The notes beneath the pieces are model-generated. The model was given only the letters and a program-made list of their open reading frames with translations, was not told the DNA's origin and made no database searches. This document shows, piece after piece, positions 1-6,979 of a stretch of DNA of 64,000 nt. Source of the DNA: Paraburkholderia silvatlantica (GTDB lineage: Bacteria; Pseudomonadota; Gammaproteobacteria; Burkholderiales; Burkholderiaceae); contig NZ_QEOL01000023.1 in assembly GCF_003096715.1 (NCBI RefSeq), forward strand, positions 1 to 64,000, in the 5' to 3' direction. The position numbers and the translations under genes were made by a program. How positions within the stretch are numbered: the first letter of the stretch is position 1; each line of letters opens with the position of its first letter.

Positions 1-224
1 GGCTGGTTGTCCTCGCGCTTGAGGAACACGGCGTTGCGCAGACGCGCCGAGAGGTTCGGGGCGCGCTCGAGTTCGGTCTCGCGGGCGGCGTCGTACACAC
101 GCGCCGTGAGAATCTTGCGGAGATAGTCGTTTCCGTCGCGACGAGACTGGGCGGAATCAGAGGCTCCCGCGACTTCGGTGGCTTCGTTTGCTTTGGCGGT
201 GGGGCGGCTTTGATGCACCTGCAT
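1..224 (-). CDS. ilvA: Threonine ammonia-lyase (biosynthetic), 5' part only
   Basis: This is the first 74 codons of a minus-strand gene that runs off the left edge. IlvA is a PLP enzyme that deaminates threonine to 2-oxobutanoate, the committed step to isoleucine. The visible part has a 30-residue variable N-terminus, then a block matching the family start: DYLRKILTARVYDAARETEL, followed by LSARLRN and FLKREDNQ. The lysine of the KRED element lies just before the PLP-lysine segment, which is outside the window. The ATG at 224 is preceded by AGGAG. Upstream lie a leader peptide and a terminator, so expression is probably controlled by attenuation. The product call rests on 74 residues, but the block is characteristic. 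Confidence 0.88.
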   Translation of the reverse strand, partial: MQVHQSRPTAKANEATEVAGASDSAQSRRDGNDYLRKILTARVYDAARETELERAPNLSARLRNAVFLKREDNQ

Positions 225-268
225 GACGGCTCCTGTACTCACTTTCGTTTTGGCCAGGAGGCGGAAAC

Positions 269-294
269 AAAAAACCCGCCTCTTGGGGCGGGTT
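269..294 (-). terminator. Attenuator terminator in the ilvA leader
   Basis: On the minus strand an 8-bp perfect stem (AACCCGCC / GGCGGGTT, loop of six) is followed directly by six T residues. It lies between the leader peptide stop (319) and the ilvA start (224), so it would end transcription before the gene is reached. Its position right after a short peptide rich in Ile codons is the classical layout of an amino-acid biosynthetic attenuator. A competing antiterminator pairing was not folded. Confidence 0.82.
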
Positions 295-318
295 GTTGTC
301 ACTGCTGCCAGACGTACG

Positions 319-381
319 CTAACCCACCATTCGTTGAATGGTGCTAATAATCAGCGCGATCGTGAAAAGGCGGCAGTTCAT
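319..381 (-). CDS. ilvA leader peptide (20 aa, Ile-rich)
   Basis: A 20-codon reading frame on the minus strand runs from ATG at 381 to TAG at 319. It encodes Ile at positions 8, 11, 12 and 15, with Leu at 5 and 10 and Val at 19. The Ile-Ile pair (ATT ATT) sits about 10 codons before the stop. The terminator stem begins 24 nt beyond the stop, so ribosome stalling at the Ile codons during isoleucine shortage could alter folding of the leader. The ribosome-binding site is weak. This is an inference from layout and codon content. Confidence 0.65.
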   Translation of the reverse strand: MNCRLFTIALIISTIQRMVG

Positions 382-683
382 TTTGTGGAGGATGACCTGG
401 GGGAAAGGTATTGTCAATTGCCCACAATTTTGCCACCAGTGATGTACTACAAATTACGTATTTTTTGCTACGGTTTCGATTCGAGGTGAATATCGCCATG
501 ACTGGGAACGCAAATAAGCGGGATTTAACCGTGCCCAGCTGACATGTTTCGTGAAACATTCTAGAAAACTTAACCTAACCAATTGATTTTTAAGGATTAA
601 GATTGAATCGTCATTTTTTCCCGGCTGTTTCACGGATTCGACCCCGGTGGTGACCCCGTTCGGCTCATATCGTAGCTACAACG
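382..683. other. Intergenic region between the ilvA leader and the par operon
   Basis: No convincing gene is seen. The stretch is more AT-rich than its surroundings and must hold the ilvA promoter on the minus strand. It contains a 16-bp palindrome, ATGTTTCGTGAAACAT, at 543-558, whose protein partner is unknown. The sequence 561-610 is very AT-rich. Confidence 0.6.
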
Positions 684-707
684 AAAAAGGGCGCCTGACG
701 ACGCCCT
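684..707 (-). terminator. Terminator of the parA-parB operon
   Basis: Read on the minus strand, a stem AGGGCG / CGCCCT (arms 702-707 and 688-693) is followed by five T residues. It begins 35 bp after the parB stop codon at 742, where the par transcript would end before reaching the ilvA control region. Confidence 0.7.
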
Positions 708-741
708 CCCCTGCTACCGTTAGCCGAGACGCCCGTGACGC

Positions 742-1767
742 TCAGGCCGTCCCGGTGATGTCCATTTCCGAAGCCCACTGCTCGATGACCGCCTTCACGC
801 GCTCGGCCAGTCGTTGCTGATCGGAAGGCGCGATGCCCTTCAGGCTCAACTCCGCGCGCCCATCGCCGAACAGCTTCAGTTCGCCCAGCGCGACGCCGTC
901 CGGTCGATTGAACTGGACGCGGGACTGGTAATGCGTACGGCGCGGTCCCACGCTGCGCGCGCCCGCTTCAGCCGAAGCCGCCGCCTCGAGCTTGCGCACG
1001 CTCGCCTTCCCTTCGATCACCTGCGCAAGCCAATGCTCGGCGACCGTTGGGCCCGCACGGTCGAAGATCAGCTTGATGTTGTAGGCGTGACCGAGTCCGA
1101 CATCCTTGCGATTCTGCGCCATCCTCTGCAGCAGATAAGGCGGCAGTGACGTAAGCGCAATCACCTTGCTGATGTGCTTCGGATCTTCGCCTACGGCCAC
1201 CCCCAGCTCGACCTGGTCGACGTAGACGCGATCGTCGAGCAGTTTCTTCCACGCAAGGGCATCGTCGAATACCGTCTGTTCCTCGCGCTCCTTGTTGGCG
1301 TGATAGGCGCGCAGGTACAGGTTCTGGTTGTCGAGACCCTCGCGCACGTCGGCGTCGATGAACTTGTCGCCGCGCGAACGCGCAGCGCGAATACGCCGCT
1401 CGCCGTCGACGATCACATATTTGCCGGGAAACGCCGAGAGTTTCGTGACCAGGATCGGCGTGATCTGCCCTTGCGTCGCAAAGCTTTCGGCCAGCTCGTC
1501 GATCGTCTCGGCGCTGTAGAACGCGCGCGGATTGTACGGATTGGAGACGACATCTTCGACCGAAATCTTCCGGACCGCGTGCAGCGAAAGCGGCGCCTCG
1601 ATGGCTTCGGCTGGCTGGGCGGACGGCGTGTCTACGGCGACGGGTGCACCCGCGTCGCGTTGCGCGATATTGACGACATCGGCTTCGGCGAGCCGCTCGC
1701 CAGCCGAAACGCGCTCGGCAGCCATGCCCGCGCGGACCTTGCTGGTGAAATTCAGCTTAGCGGCCAT
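742..1767 (-). CDS. parB: ParB/RepB-family centromere-binding partition protein
   Basis: The 341-residue protein has the ParB layout. A 65-residue variable N-terminus is followed by the ParB/Srx domain, with NPYNPRAFYSAETIDELAES at about residues 76-95 and the CTPase arginine box GERRIRA at 122-128. A helix-turn-helix centromere-binding region and a C-terminal dimerisation region follow. ParB loads on parS and partners ParA to segregate the replicon. The start overlaps the parA stop by 11 bp, so translation is probably coupled. Four CTCCACGTGGAG-type sites lie upstream of parA and are the likely targets. The proximity to an iteron-type initiator points to a secondary chromosome or megaplasmid rather than chromosome 1. 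Confidence 0.93.
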   Translation of the reverse strand: MAAKLNFTSKVRAGMAAERVSAGERLAEADVVNIAQRDAGAPVAVDTPSAQPAEAIEAPLSLHAVRKISVEDVVSNPYNPRAFYSAETIDELAESFATQGQITPILVTKLSAFPGKYVIVDGERRIRAARSRGDKFIDADVREGLDNQNLYLRAYHANKEREEQTVFDDALAWKKLLDDRVYVDQVELGVAVGEDPKHISKVIALTSLPPYLLQRMAQNRKDVGLGHAYNIKLIFDRAGPTVAEHWLAQVIEGKASVRKLEAAASAEAGARSVGPRRTHYQSRVQFNRPDGVALGELKLFGDGRAELSLKGIAPSDQQRLAERVKAVIEQWASEMDITGTA

Positions 1768-2446
1768 CGATCACCTCTTCCTCTTCTTCCTGAACCAGCG
1801 TAATGATCTCGTTGTAGACGGCGCTGATCTCGTCTTTCGCGACTTTCGTCCCACGCACGCCGCGCACATCGAAGACGGTGCGGCCAAGCGCTGCCGTCTG
1901 GCGATAGAGCTCGCGCTGTTTGATGGTTGCGGAAAATACGCGGACGTTGCTCTCGGCGAGGATGGCGCTCATCTGCGTATGCAGCAGTGTCTTCGAATTA
2001 GATTTATTCAGCAAAATTGCAAATTTTCCTGCCGGGTTGGCAACGCGGGTTCGTTCGACCAACTCCATCATCCCTTCGCTACTCCAGATGTCGATCGGTG
2101 ATGCATCCGTCGGAATGACGGTGGCGTCGGCGACGGCAAGAACTCGCGCAGTAGTCAGGTCGTTGATATTGGGCGGACAGTCGACGATCACGACGTCGTA
2201 GTCGTTCGCCAGCGCGGCGATTTCCGGCCCAATCATCTTTTCCAGCTTGTGAATGCTGCCGACGCGGAACGGCAGAGGTGTTTCAGGACCCGCCGCGGCA
2301 CACCAACTCATGCAAGATTGCTGACCATCGGCATCGGCGACATAGACCTTGTAGCCTTCAGCCTGAAATGCCCCAGCCAGATTCATGCTGGTGGTAGTTT
2401 TGCCAACCCCACCTTTTTGGTTCGCTACGGCTATCACGAGACCCAT
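1757..2446 (-). CDS. parA: ParA partition ATPase
   Basis: This ParA/MinD-type ATPase of 229 residues opens with the deviant Walker A KGGVGKTT at residues 11-18. The Walker B region VIVDCPP follows in the middle of the protein. It drives replicon segregation by ATP-dependent binding to the nucleoid and ParB-stimulated release. There is no N-terminal DNA-binding extension, so this is the short (type Ib-like or chromosomal) form, and repression of the operon would fall to ParB or another factor. Start choice: the ATG at 2446 has GGAG six bases upstream; in-frame ATGs at 2458 and 2470 are possible but lack a good ribosome-binding site. It is the first gene of parA-parB. Confidence 0.93.
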   Translation of the reverse strand: MGLVIAVANQKGGVGKTTTSMNLAGAFQAEGYKVYVADADGQQSCMSWCAAAGPETPLPFRVGSIHKLEKMIGPEIAALANDYDVVIVDCPPNINDLTTARVLAVADATVIPTDASPIDIWSSEGMMELVERTRVANPAGKFAILLNKSNSKTLLHTQMSAILAESNVRVFSATIKQRELYRQTAALGRTVFDVRGVRGTKVAKDEISAVYNEIITLVQEEEEEVIDGR

Positions 2447-2495
2447 TCGTTTCTCCATGCAATTGTTCAACAGCAGATGAGCCTCCCAGGCGCAC

Positions 2496-2509
2496 TCTCC
2501 ACGTGGAGA
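2496..2509. promoter_or_regulatory. parS-like centromere site 1
   Basis: The sequence is a perfect 14-bp palindrome, TCTCCACGTGGAGA, 50 bp upstream of the parA start. The CACGTG centre flanked by inverted arms is typical of ParB sites. The same core recurs three more times before the initiator gene. Confidence 0.8.
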
Positions 2510-2681
2510 CTCCGGCAGATCAGTTGAGAGTCTAATAGCAACTTAAAGTAAATTCTAGGATTTCTGACTCAGACGTTGTCAGTTCACAACCCATTGGCCG
2601 AACGGATAAGGATTAGACGCAATTCGGAAGATTGGCGGGCGGGCACATTGGCTAGATTGCGATGTCTCAACAACGGTGGGA

Positions 2682-2703
2682 GCGATCTCCACGTGGAGAT
2701 CGC
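2682..2703. promoter_or_regulatory. parS-like centromere site 2
   Basis: This is a perfect 22-bp palindrome centred on CTCCACGTGGAG, the longest of the four copies. It lies in the gene-free interval between parA and the initiator gene, about 190 bp from sites 1 and 3. Confidence 0.82.
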
Positions 2704-2877
2704 AGAAGGCCATCCAGGATACAGAGTTCCGGACTGCTCGCAGATCGATGAGTCGCAATATCTTTGCACAGCCACGTAATGCAGATATGACGGGGAGGGG
2801 AAGGTTTGAGTTGGATGAATGTACTGGATCTGTCTGTCCCGATGGAGGGCGGGAGGGTGTTGAGGGCGCATCGCGCA

Positions 2878-2895
2878 AATCTCCACGTGAAGATT
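2878..2895. promoter_or_regulatory. parS-like centromere site 3 (one mismatch)
   Basis: An 18-bp site, AATCTCCACGTGAAGATT, has one base off the perfect palindrome in the right arm. It shares the CTCCACGTG core with the other three sites. Confidence 0.75.
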
Positions 2896-2978
2896 CATCG
2901 ACTTGACCTTGAGCAACCCAGTGCTGCGACTGTGACGTGGACGAGATGGAAATAATCCGGCCAGTACGGGTGACCAGC

Positions 2979-2998
2979 GAATCTCCACGTGGAGATTC
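2979..2998. promoter_or_regulatory. parS-like centromere site 4
   Basis: A perfect 20-bp palindrome around CTCCACGTGGAG, 101 bp beyond site 3. All four sites sit at 2496-2998, next to parA. Confidence 0.82.
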
Positions 2999-3300
2999 AT
3001 CCGTCGGGATTCAGAAAGGATGTTTACGCGTGAGCTGCGTTATCCAGAATGGCAGAATGCGTTGGAACAGTAAGTGGATGCTAGCCTAACCAGGTGGCAT
3101 CAGCACCTGCGACACGCTGAGATGAAACACGAACATCACTCTGACGCACTCAAGCAGTCGGAACTGGCGCACCATCAGGAAAGCCAGCCCCTCTGACGCG
3201 CAGACATCTCAAATGTATATATTTAGCTACGATTTCTACGTCGTTATATTTAATCAAATCGCCTTGCGCGCAACTCACATGGACTCACAGCGAATCGCGC
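2999..3300. other. Gene-free interval between parS cluster and initiator
   Basis: No supportable gene is seen. The part around 3205-3260 is AT-rich (TATATTTAGC and TTATATTTAATC). Nothing else was recognised. Confidence 0.5.
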
Positions 3301-3327
3301 AAAAAAAACGGCGGCCGAAGCCGCCGT
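3301..3327 (-). terminator. Terminator of the replication initiator gene
   Basis: Read on the minus strand, a perfect 8-bp stem ACGGCGGC / GCCGCCGT with a TTCG tetraloop is followed by eight T residues. It starts about 20 bp after the stop codon of the initiator gene. Confidence 0.9.
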
Positions 3328-3346
3328 CCTGTTGCTTCGATTATTT

Positions 3347-4720
3347 TCACCCGTCCCGCGTTTTCAACGCAAGATCGATTTCCGCAGCCTGCATGCCTTC
3401 GCCCCCAGCCGGCGCCTGTTGTCCGCTCAACAGGAATTCAAGCAGATCGGCAGCAGTCGGTTGACCCCAGGTGTCCAGCACCACCCAACGGAAGAAGTTC
3501 GTCGATGCCATCTTGCTCGGCACTTTCGCCGTCGACACCTTGAGCTTGTCCATACCGACCGTCTCGTTGTAGCGCTTGATCAGCGCAGTCTGGTCGTCGT
3601 ACTCGAGCTCGTTGAAGTAGGCGCGCGCCTCATTGATCTTCGCAGCGATATAGCGGTCCTTCACCTGATCCTGACTCTCGCGTGCGCGGCCGGCGTCGGC
3701 GGCGGGCGAGGCGGCATTCGCGCCAGGCAACTCGTAGCCCTCGGTCAGCGCCTTGCGGAAATACGCCGCAACGTTAGCGAGCGGCGCTGCGTTTTTCTGC
3801 GCCACGCGTGCCGCGGTATAGGCCACGGCTGTGCGAATCTTGTCCTCGCCGTACTGCTTGAGCAGGCGCCGCGCCTCGGAAACCGGGATGCTGAACTTCG
3901 ACATCTCGCCAATCAGCAGCGTTTCGTTGGCACGCAGTTCCTGGGACGGATCGGTCTCCGGCTTGCGGGTTACACGGAACTGCAGGGCGACAACCGAACG
4001 TCCCACCTTGTGCTCGATGAGCTCGAACAGGTGATCCGAAATCTCGTTGACTTCCTTGATGCAGGGCACCAGCACACGGCTCTTGAACTGCTTGTAGAGC
4101 TTGTACGATTGCGCCGAAGTATCTTGCCCAAGGATCAGGTCGCGCAGCGTCGCGAGCGGAAAGCGCGCCGTCACGCCCACGGCCTCGTAGCGAACGACGT
4201 TCTCCCACAGCGCAAGCGAATGCGCCTTCCTGAACTGACGCGTGATGCGCATGTCGATCATCGCGTAGATCTCGGGATTGAGCAGTTCGCCGCGAATCTG
4301 CTCGGAGAAGGTATAACGCAATACCGATCGCTCGAGCTCGGCGCCGGCAAGCAAACCAGACGCTTTCCAGATGCTGCGCTTGTCCTGCGTGAGGTAGTCC
4401 CAGTTGACGACCGTGCTGATGAGCGAGTTGATCGTTTCTTTGACGTACTCAGTGTTGTTGCTGTTCAGATCGACGTCCTGCGAGAGGGCGGAGATCGTAA
4501 TCTCGAACGACGAGCGGCCGCGGTCGAGGGAATCCTGGCGAATGGCATTCTTGATCAGCGAACTGAACATCTTGCGCTGCTGCAGGCTGATCGATCCGGA
4601 TTTCGGCGCGATATGAATCGCCGGAACAGCCTTGCGGAACAAATCAGGCGGCTGGCCTTGCTGGAATACGAGTGCACCTTGTTTGTCGGCGTCGCCGGCT
4701 TCGGCCTTTTTTCTTGCCAT
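3347..4720 (-). CDS. Rep_3-superfamily replication initiator of the secondary replicon
   Basis: A 457-residue protein resembling the RepB/Rep_3 initiators of Burkholderiales secondary chromosomes and megaplasmids. After a charged N-terminus (MARKKAEAG) comes the conserved region starting near residue 20 (VFQQGQPPDLFRKAVPAIHI). The first winged-helix block follows, with SLQQRKMFSSLIKNAIRQ and the SLISTVVNWDYL region. A second winged helix contains ITRQFRKAHSLALWENVVRY. The C-terminal third is less conserved. The protein should bind the iterons upstream of its own gene and open the origin. The ATG at 4720 was chosen because a perfect inverted repeat sits 20 bp before it and longer upstream starts would place that operator inside the gene. 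The frame stays open upstream to 4888. parA-parB lie downstream on the same strand. Confidence 0.88.
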   Translation of the reverse strand: MARKKAEAGDADKQGALVFQQGQPPDLFRKAVPAIHIAPKSGSISLQQRKMFSSLIKNAIRQDSLDRGRSSFEITISALSQDVDLNSNNTEYVKETINSLISTVVNWDYLTQDKRSIWKASGLLAGAELERSVLRYTFSEQIRGELLNPEIYAMIDMRITRQFRKAHSLALWENVVRYEAVGVTARFPLATLRDLILGQDTSAQSYKLYKQFKSRVLVPCIKEVNEISDHLFELIEHKVGRSVVALQFRVTRKPETDPSQELRANETLLIGEMSKFSIPVSEARRLLKQYGEDKIRTAVAYTAARVAQKNAAPLANVAAYFRKALTEGYELPGANAASPAADAGRARESQDQVKDRYIAAKINEARAYFNELEYDDQTALIKRYNETVGMDKLKVSTAKVPSKMASTNFFRWVVLDTWGQPTAADLLEFLLSGQQAPAGGEGMQAAEIDLALKTRDG

Positions 4721-4740
4721 ATGACCCACGTTGAAAGGGA

Positions 4741-4778
4741 ACCTGGTCGGTTGGTAACTGTATACCAACCGACCAGGT
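4741..4778. promoter_or_regulatory. Perfect inverted repeat before the initiator gene (autoregulatory operator)
   Basis: Two perfect 16-bp arms (left ACCTGGTCGGTTGGTA) flank a 6-bp spacer, 20 bp upstream of the initiator ATG. Each arm contains a GGTTGGTA segment with similarity to the GGTTACC part of the iterons. Initiators of this class commonly bind as dimers to inverted repeats in their promoter to repress themselves, and as monomers to direct iterons. The assignment is by position and that family behaviour. Confidence 0.78.
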
Positions 4779-4911
4779 GACTCAAGGCCGCAAACGCAAT
4801 CGTGACGCGGCACGACACCCAAGGGCGAAGAGCATTGACAGCCGGCGATTCCGTACCTCGACGGCCACTGGAAACCCGTCCGGGGCACTCAAGGCGGAGC
4901 CCGCCCACGAG

Positions 4912-6112
4912 CCCATAACCGGCGACCTTCGGATCGCCGCGCCTTGAAAACTATCCCATAGCCAGTGACCTTCAGGCTGAATGTGAGTGCTTACTCTGTC
5001 AATTCGTGCTCGACAGGTAGCCGTCCATGGGATTATTCACGCCGCTATCCCGGTTGTCACCCGGAATGGGTCGGCCAAGCCTGGGCACGCTCATGGCGCC
5101 CATAAATGGTGACCTGAACCGGCTCCCATGAATGGTTACCCATGCGAAGGCAAAAATACGGCTTCGCAGATCTGCAAATGAGCGCTCGCCCCCATAACCT
5201 GTGACCCATAGCACTTCCCATAGGCTGTTACCTTGGTGCAGCTACCTTCCTTGCACGCAAGGATTCATGCGGGGGCGCCGACTCGGCGCTCGGTGACGCC
5301 GATATTCCTCCCCCGAAAAGCCACCATATCTGGTTACCTTTGCAGATTCCCAAAAACGGTGACCTGAACTCAGGGGAGCAGGCTCCGGAAACGCCATCAG
5401 AAAAGGCATCCATCCCATAACCGGCGACCTTCGTTGATTCCCATAGACAGTGACCTGAAGGCAAATCCGGGCCGTTTCCCATAACGGGCAACCTTCCCCC
5501 CATATCCACAACCCGTAAACCCCATGCCCGGCTACCAAAGTCCCATATCCACAACCCAAAACTCCCATACCCGGCACCGCAAATCCCATAACGCGCCACC
5601 AAATCGGCCGCAAAGCCTTGCCAGGTAAGGGTTTGCGGCGTCTAAAGGTTTACTAAAGCTGTTAAAGCGTAAAGGGTAAACACTGAAACACGCGTTCGAT
5701 GAGAAAGACGTCTCCCAAAACCGGGGACCTGAACACATGTGAGTGGTCACCAACCTCCGTGGCCCCATTCCCGGTTACCTGGCCCATCTACAACGCTTTG
5801 CGGGCACCATAGGTCATTACCTAAGTCCCCTCTTCTTGAGAATCGACATTTAGATCAAGAACCAGATCATTGATTTATTGGAGAAACTACCCGGATGGTT
5901 ACCGGCTATGGTGCGGTTCTTCTTCCAAAGGTAACGGCCTATGGGATCGGCTGAATAGCCACGAAACCCTGGGGAGCATGGCCGCGGAGCGCTGTGCCAG
6001 CCCAGGACACCCGCTCACTCCAGATCACGGGAACGGGCAACCTGGAGAACTCACACGGGGACCAACCGTTCCTCCCATTTCCGGTTACCCCACTCAGGTC
6101 ACCAGATATGGG
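4912..6112. repeat. Iteron array: replication origin
   Basis: About 25 copies of a 17-bp element with consensus CCCATANCCGGTGACCT are present, some degenerate. Plus-orientation copies start near 4912, 4955, 5099, 5125, 5191, 5217, 5323, 5349, 5414, 5440, 5478, 5499, 5521, 5542, 5564, 5585, 5714, 5764, 5783, 5807 and 6074. Reverse copies lie near 5015, 5054, 5897, 5929 and 6096. Several occur as pairs 26 bp apart; the block 5478-5600 has six weaker copies at 21-22 bp. Two of these contain ATATCCACA (5502 and 5545), one base from a DnaA box. Iterons next to an initiator gene define an iteron-controlled origin. Confidence 0.9.
5641..5690. other. AT-rich segment in the origin (candidate unwinding element)
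   Basis: Between two iteron blocks the sequence drops in GC and repeats TAAAG (TCTAAAGG, ACTAAAGC, GTTAAAGC, CGTAAAGG). An AT-rich patch with short repeats beside iterons and DnaA-like boxes is where strand opening is expected. A second AT-rich patch lies at 5836-5885. Which one opens cannot be decided from sequence. Confidence 0.5.
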
Positions 6113-6231
6113 AGCCACCGAAGGTCCATTTGGGCAGCAACCCGAAGCAATCACGAAAAACCAGGCGCAAACCGGGCAAGGTGCACTGCACAAATTCCAT
6201 CGGTGACCTATGGCCCGCTGCACGCCCGATC

Positions 6232-6546
6232 TCAGTCTGACTTCGCGGGAAAGGTAGCCGCGGCCGCGGTGTGCTGCGGCAGGCAATCGCTGCGGTACAT
6301 GTCGGCGAGACGCTGCTGGGCGGCTTCGATATCGGCGGGATAAACGTTGTCGTTCGCGTTCGGTTGGTAACCCGCCGCCTCGAGTTCCCTGAGTTCCCGC
6401 ATCAGGTCCGCATGCGTGACCTCGTGGGCCGGTTTGACGAACGGGTAGCTGTGACATTCCTGTTGCGTCAGGTCCGGCGCGGCGACCGCGCCTACGCTCA
6501 CCGCTCCCACAAACGGCACCCACACGAACTTCAGCCATGACTGCAT
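6232..6546 (-). CDS. DUF4148-family small secreted protein
   Basis: A 104-residue protein with a signal peptide (hydrophobic WVPFVGAVSVGAVAA, cleavage likely near residue 23). The DUF4148 pattern then follows: HADLMRELRELEAAGYQPNA, then the YPADIEAAQQRL segment. This family of short periplasmic or secreted proteins is abundant in Burkholderiales, with no established function. Two cysteines (HSY preceded by C, and SDC) could pair. AGGAGGATCATC gives a strong ribosome-binding site for the ATG at 6546. The gene lies at the edge of the iteron array; two further members of the family are in this window. Confidence 0.8.
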   Translation of the reverse strand: MQSWLKFVWVPFVGAVSVGAVAAPDLTQQECHSYPFVKPAHEVTHADLMRELRELEAAGYQPNANDNVYPADIEAAQQRLADMYRSDCLPQHTAAAATFPAKSD

Positions 6547-6979
6547 GATGATCCTCCTTTTGATGAACCCGCTACGAAATGGCTACGCGCGAACGCGCGA
6601 ACAAACGGATTCGAGGATAAGGAGGTGCCGACGCTGGATCGGGCTCAGCCGGATGACAGAAGGTTCATCTGCCCCACGCGCGCATGACACGAGACTTCGC
6701 GTACGCACGAATTGACAAAATGACAGGTGTGCGTCAAGCGCCAGTAAGAAGATGACGCGCTCTTCATTGCCGTGATGCCGTTGTGTCGAGGGCGTGCAAC
6801 TATGATTGCCGGGTACGAGCGCATCCGCATTCGTGGGTTCGCCAGTGAGTCGTCGAGCCAACCATTCATTGCCATCGGGGGGCAGCCATGTCAGTCAGCG
6901 AGAGAGCACCGCGCGCACGGCGCGCGGCCGCACGCGTGCCGGCCTTGCACGACTCGGAGCCCCGCATGCGAGGCGCGCG
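6547..6979. other. Intergenic region before the first histidine kinase
   Basis: No supportable gene is seen. The region must hold divergent promoters for the DUF4148 gene (minus) and the two-component block (plus). A TTGACA hexamer is at 6712-6717 on the plus strand, but no good -10 partner is spaced correctly. The kinase frame stays open upstream to 6806. Confidence 0.45.

Noticed and set aside
5228-5613. Overlapping minus-strand frames rich in Gly, Trp and Met
   Set aside because: They are the translation of the iteron repeats (periodic VMG and WIWG) and lack a ribosome-binding site.
4912-6112. CRISPR array
   Set aside because: The repeats are 17 bp, degenerate, in both orientations and unevenly spaced without equal spacers, and they sit by an initiator gene; iterons fit better.
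6712-6740. Sigma-70 promoter before kinase 1
   Set aside because: A TTGACA hexamer is present, but no acceptable -10 box lies 16-18 bp downstream.
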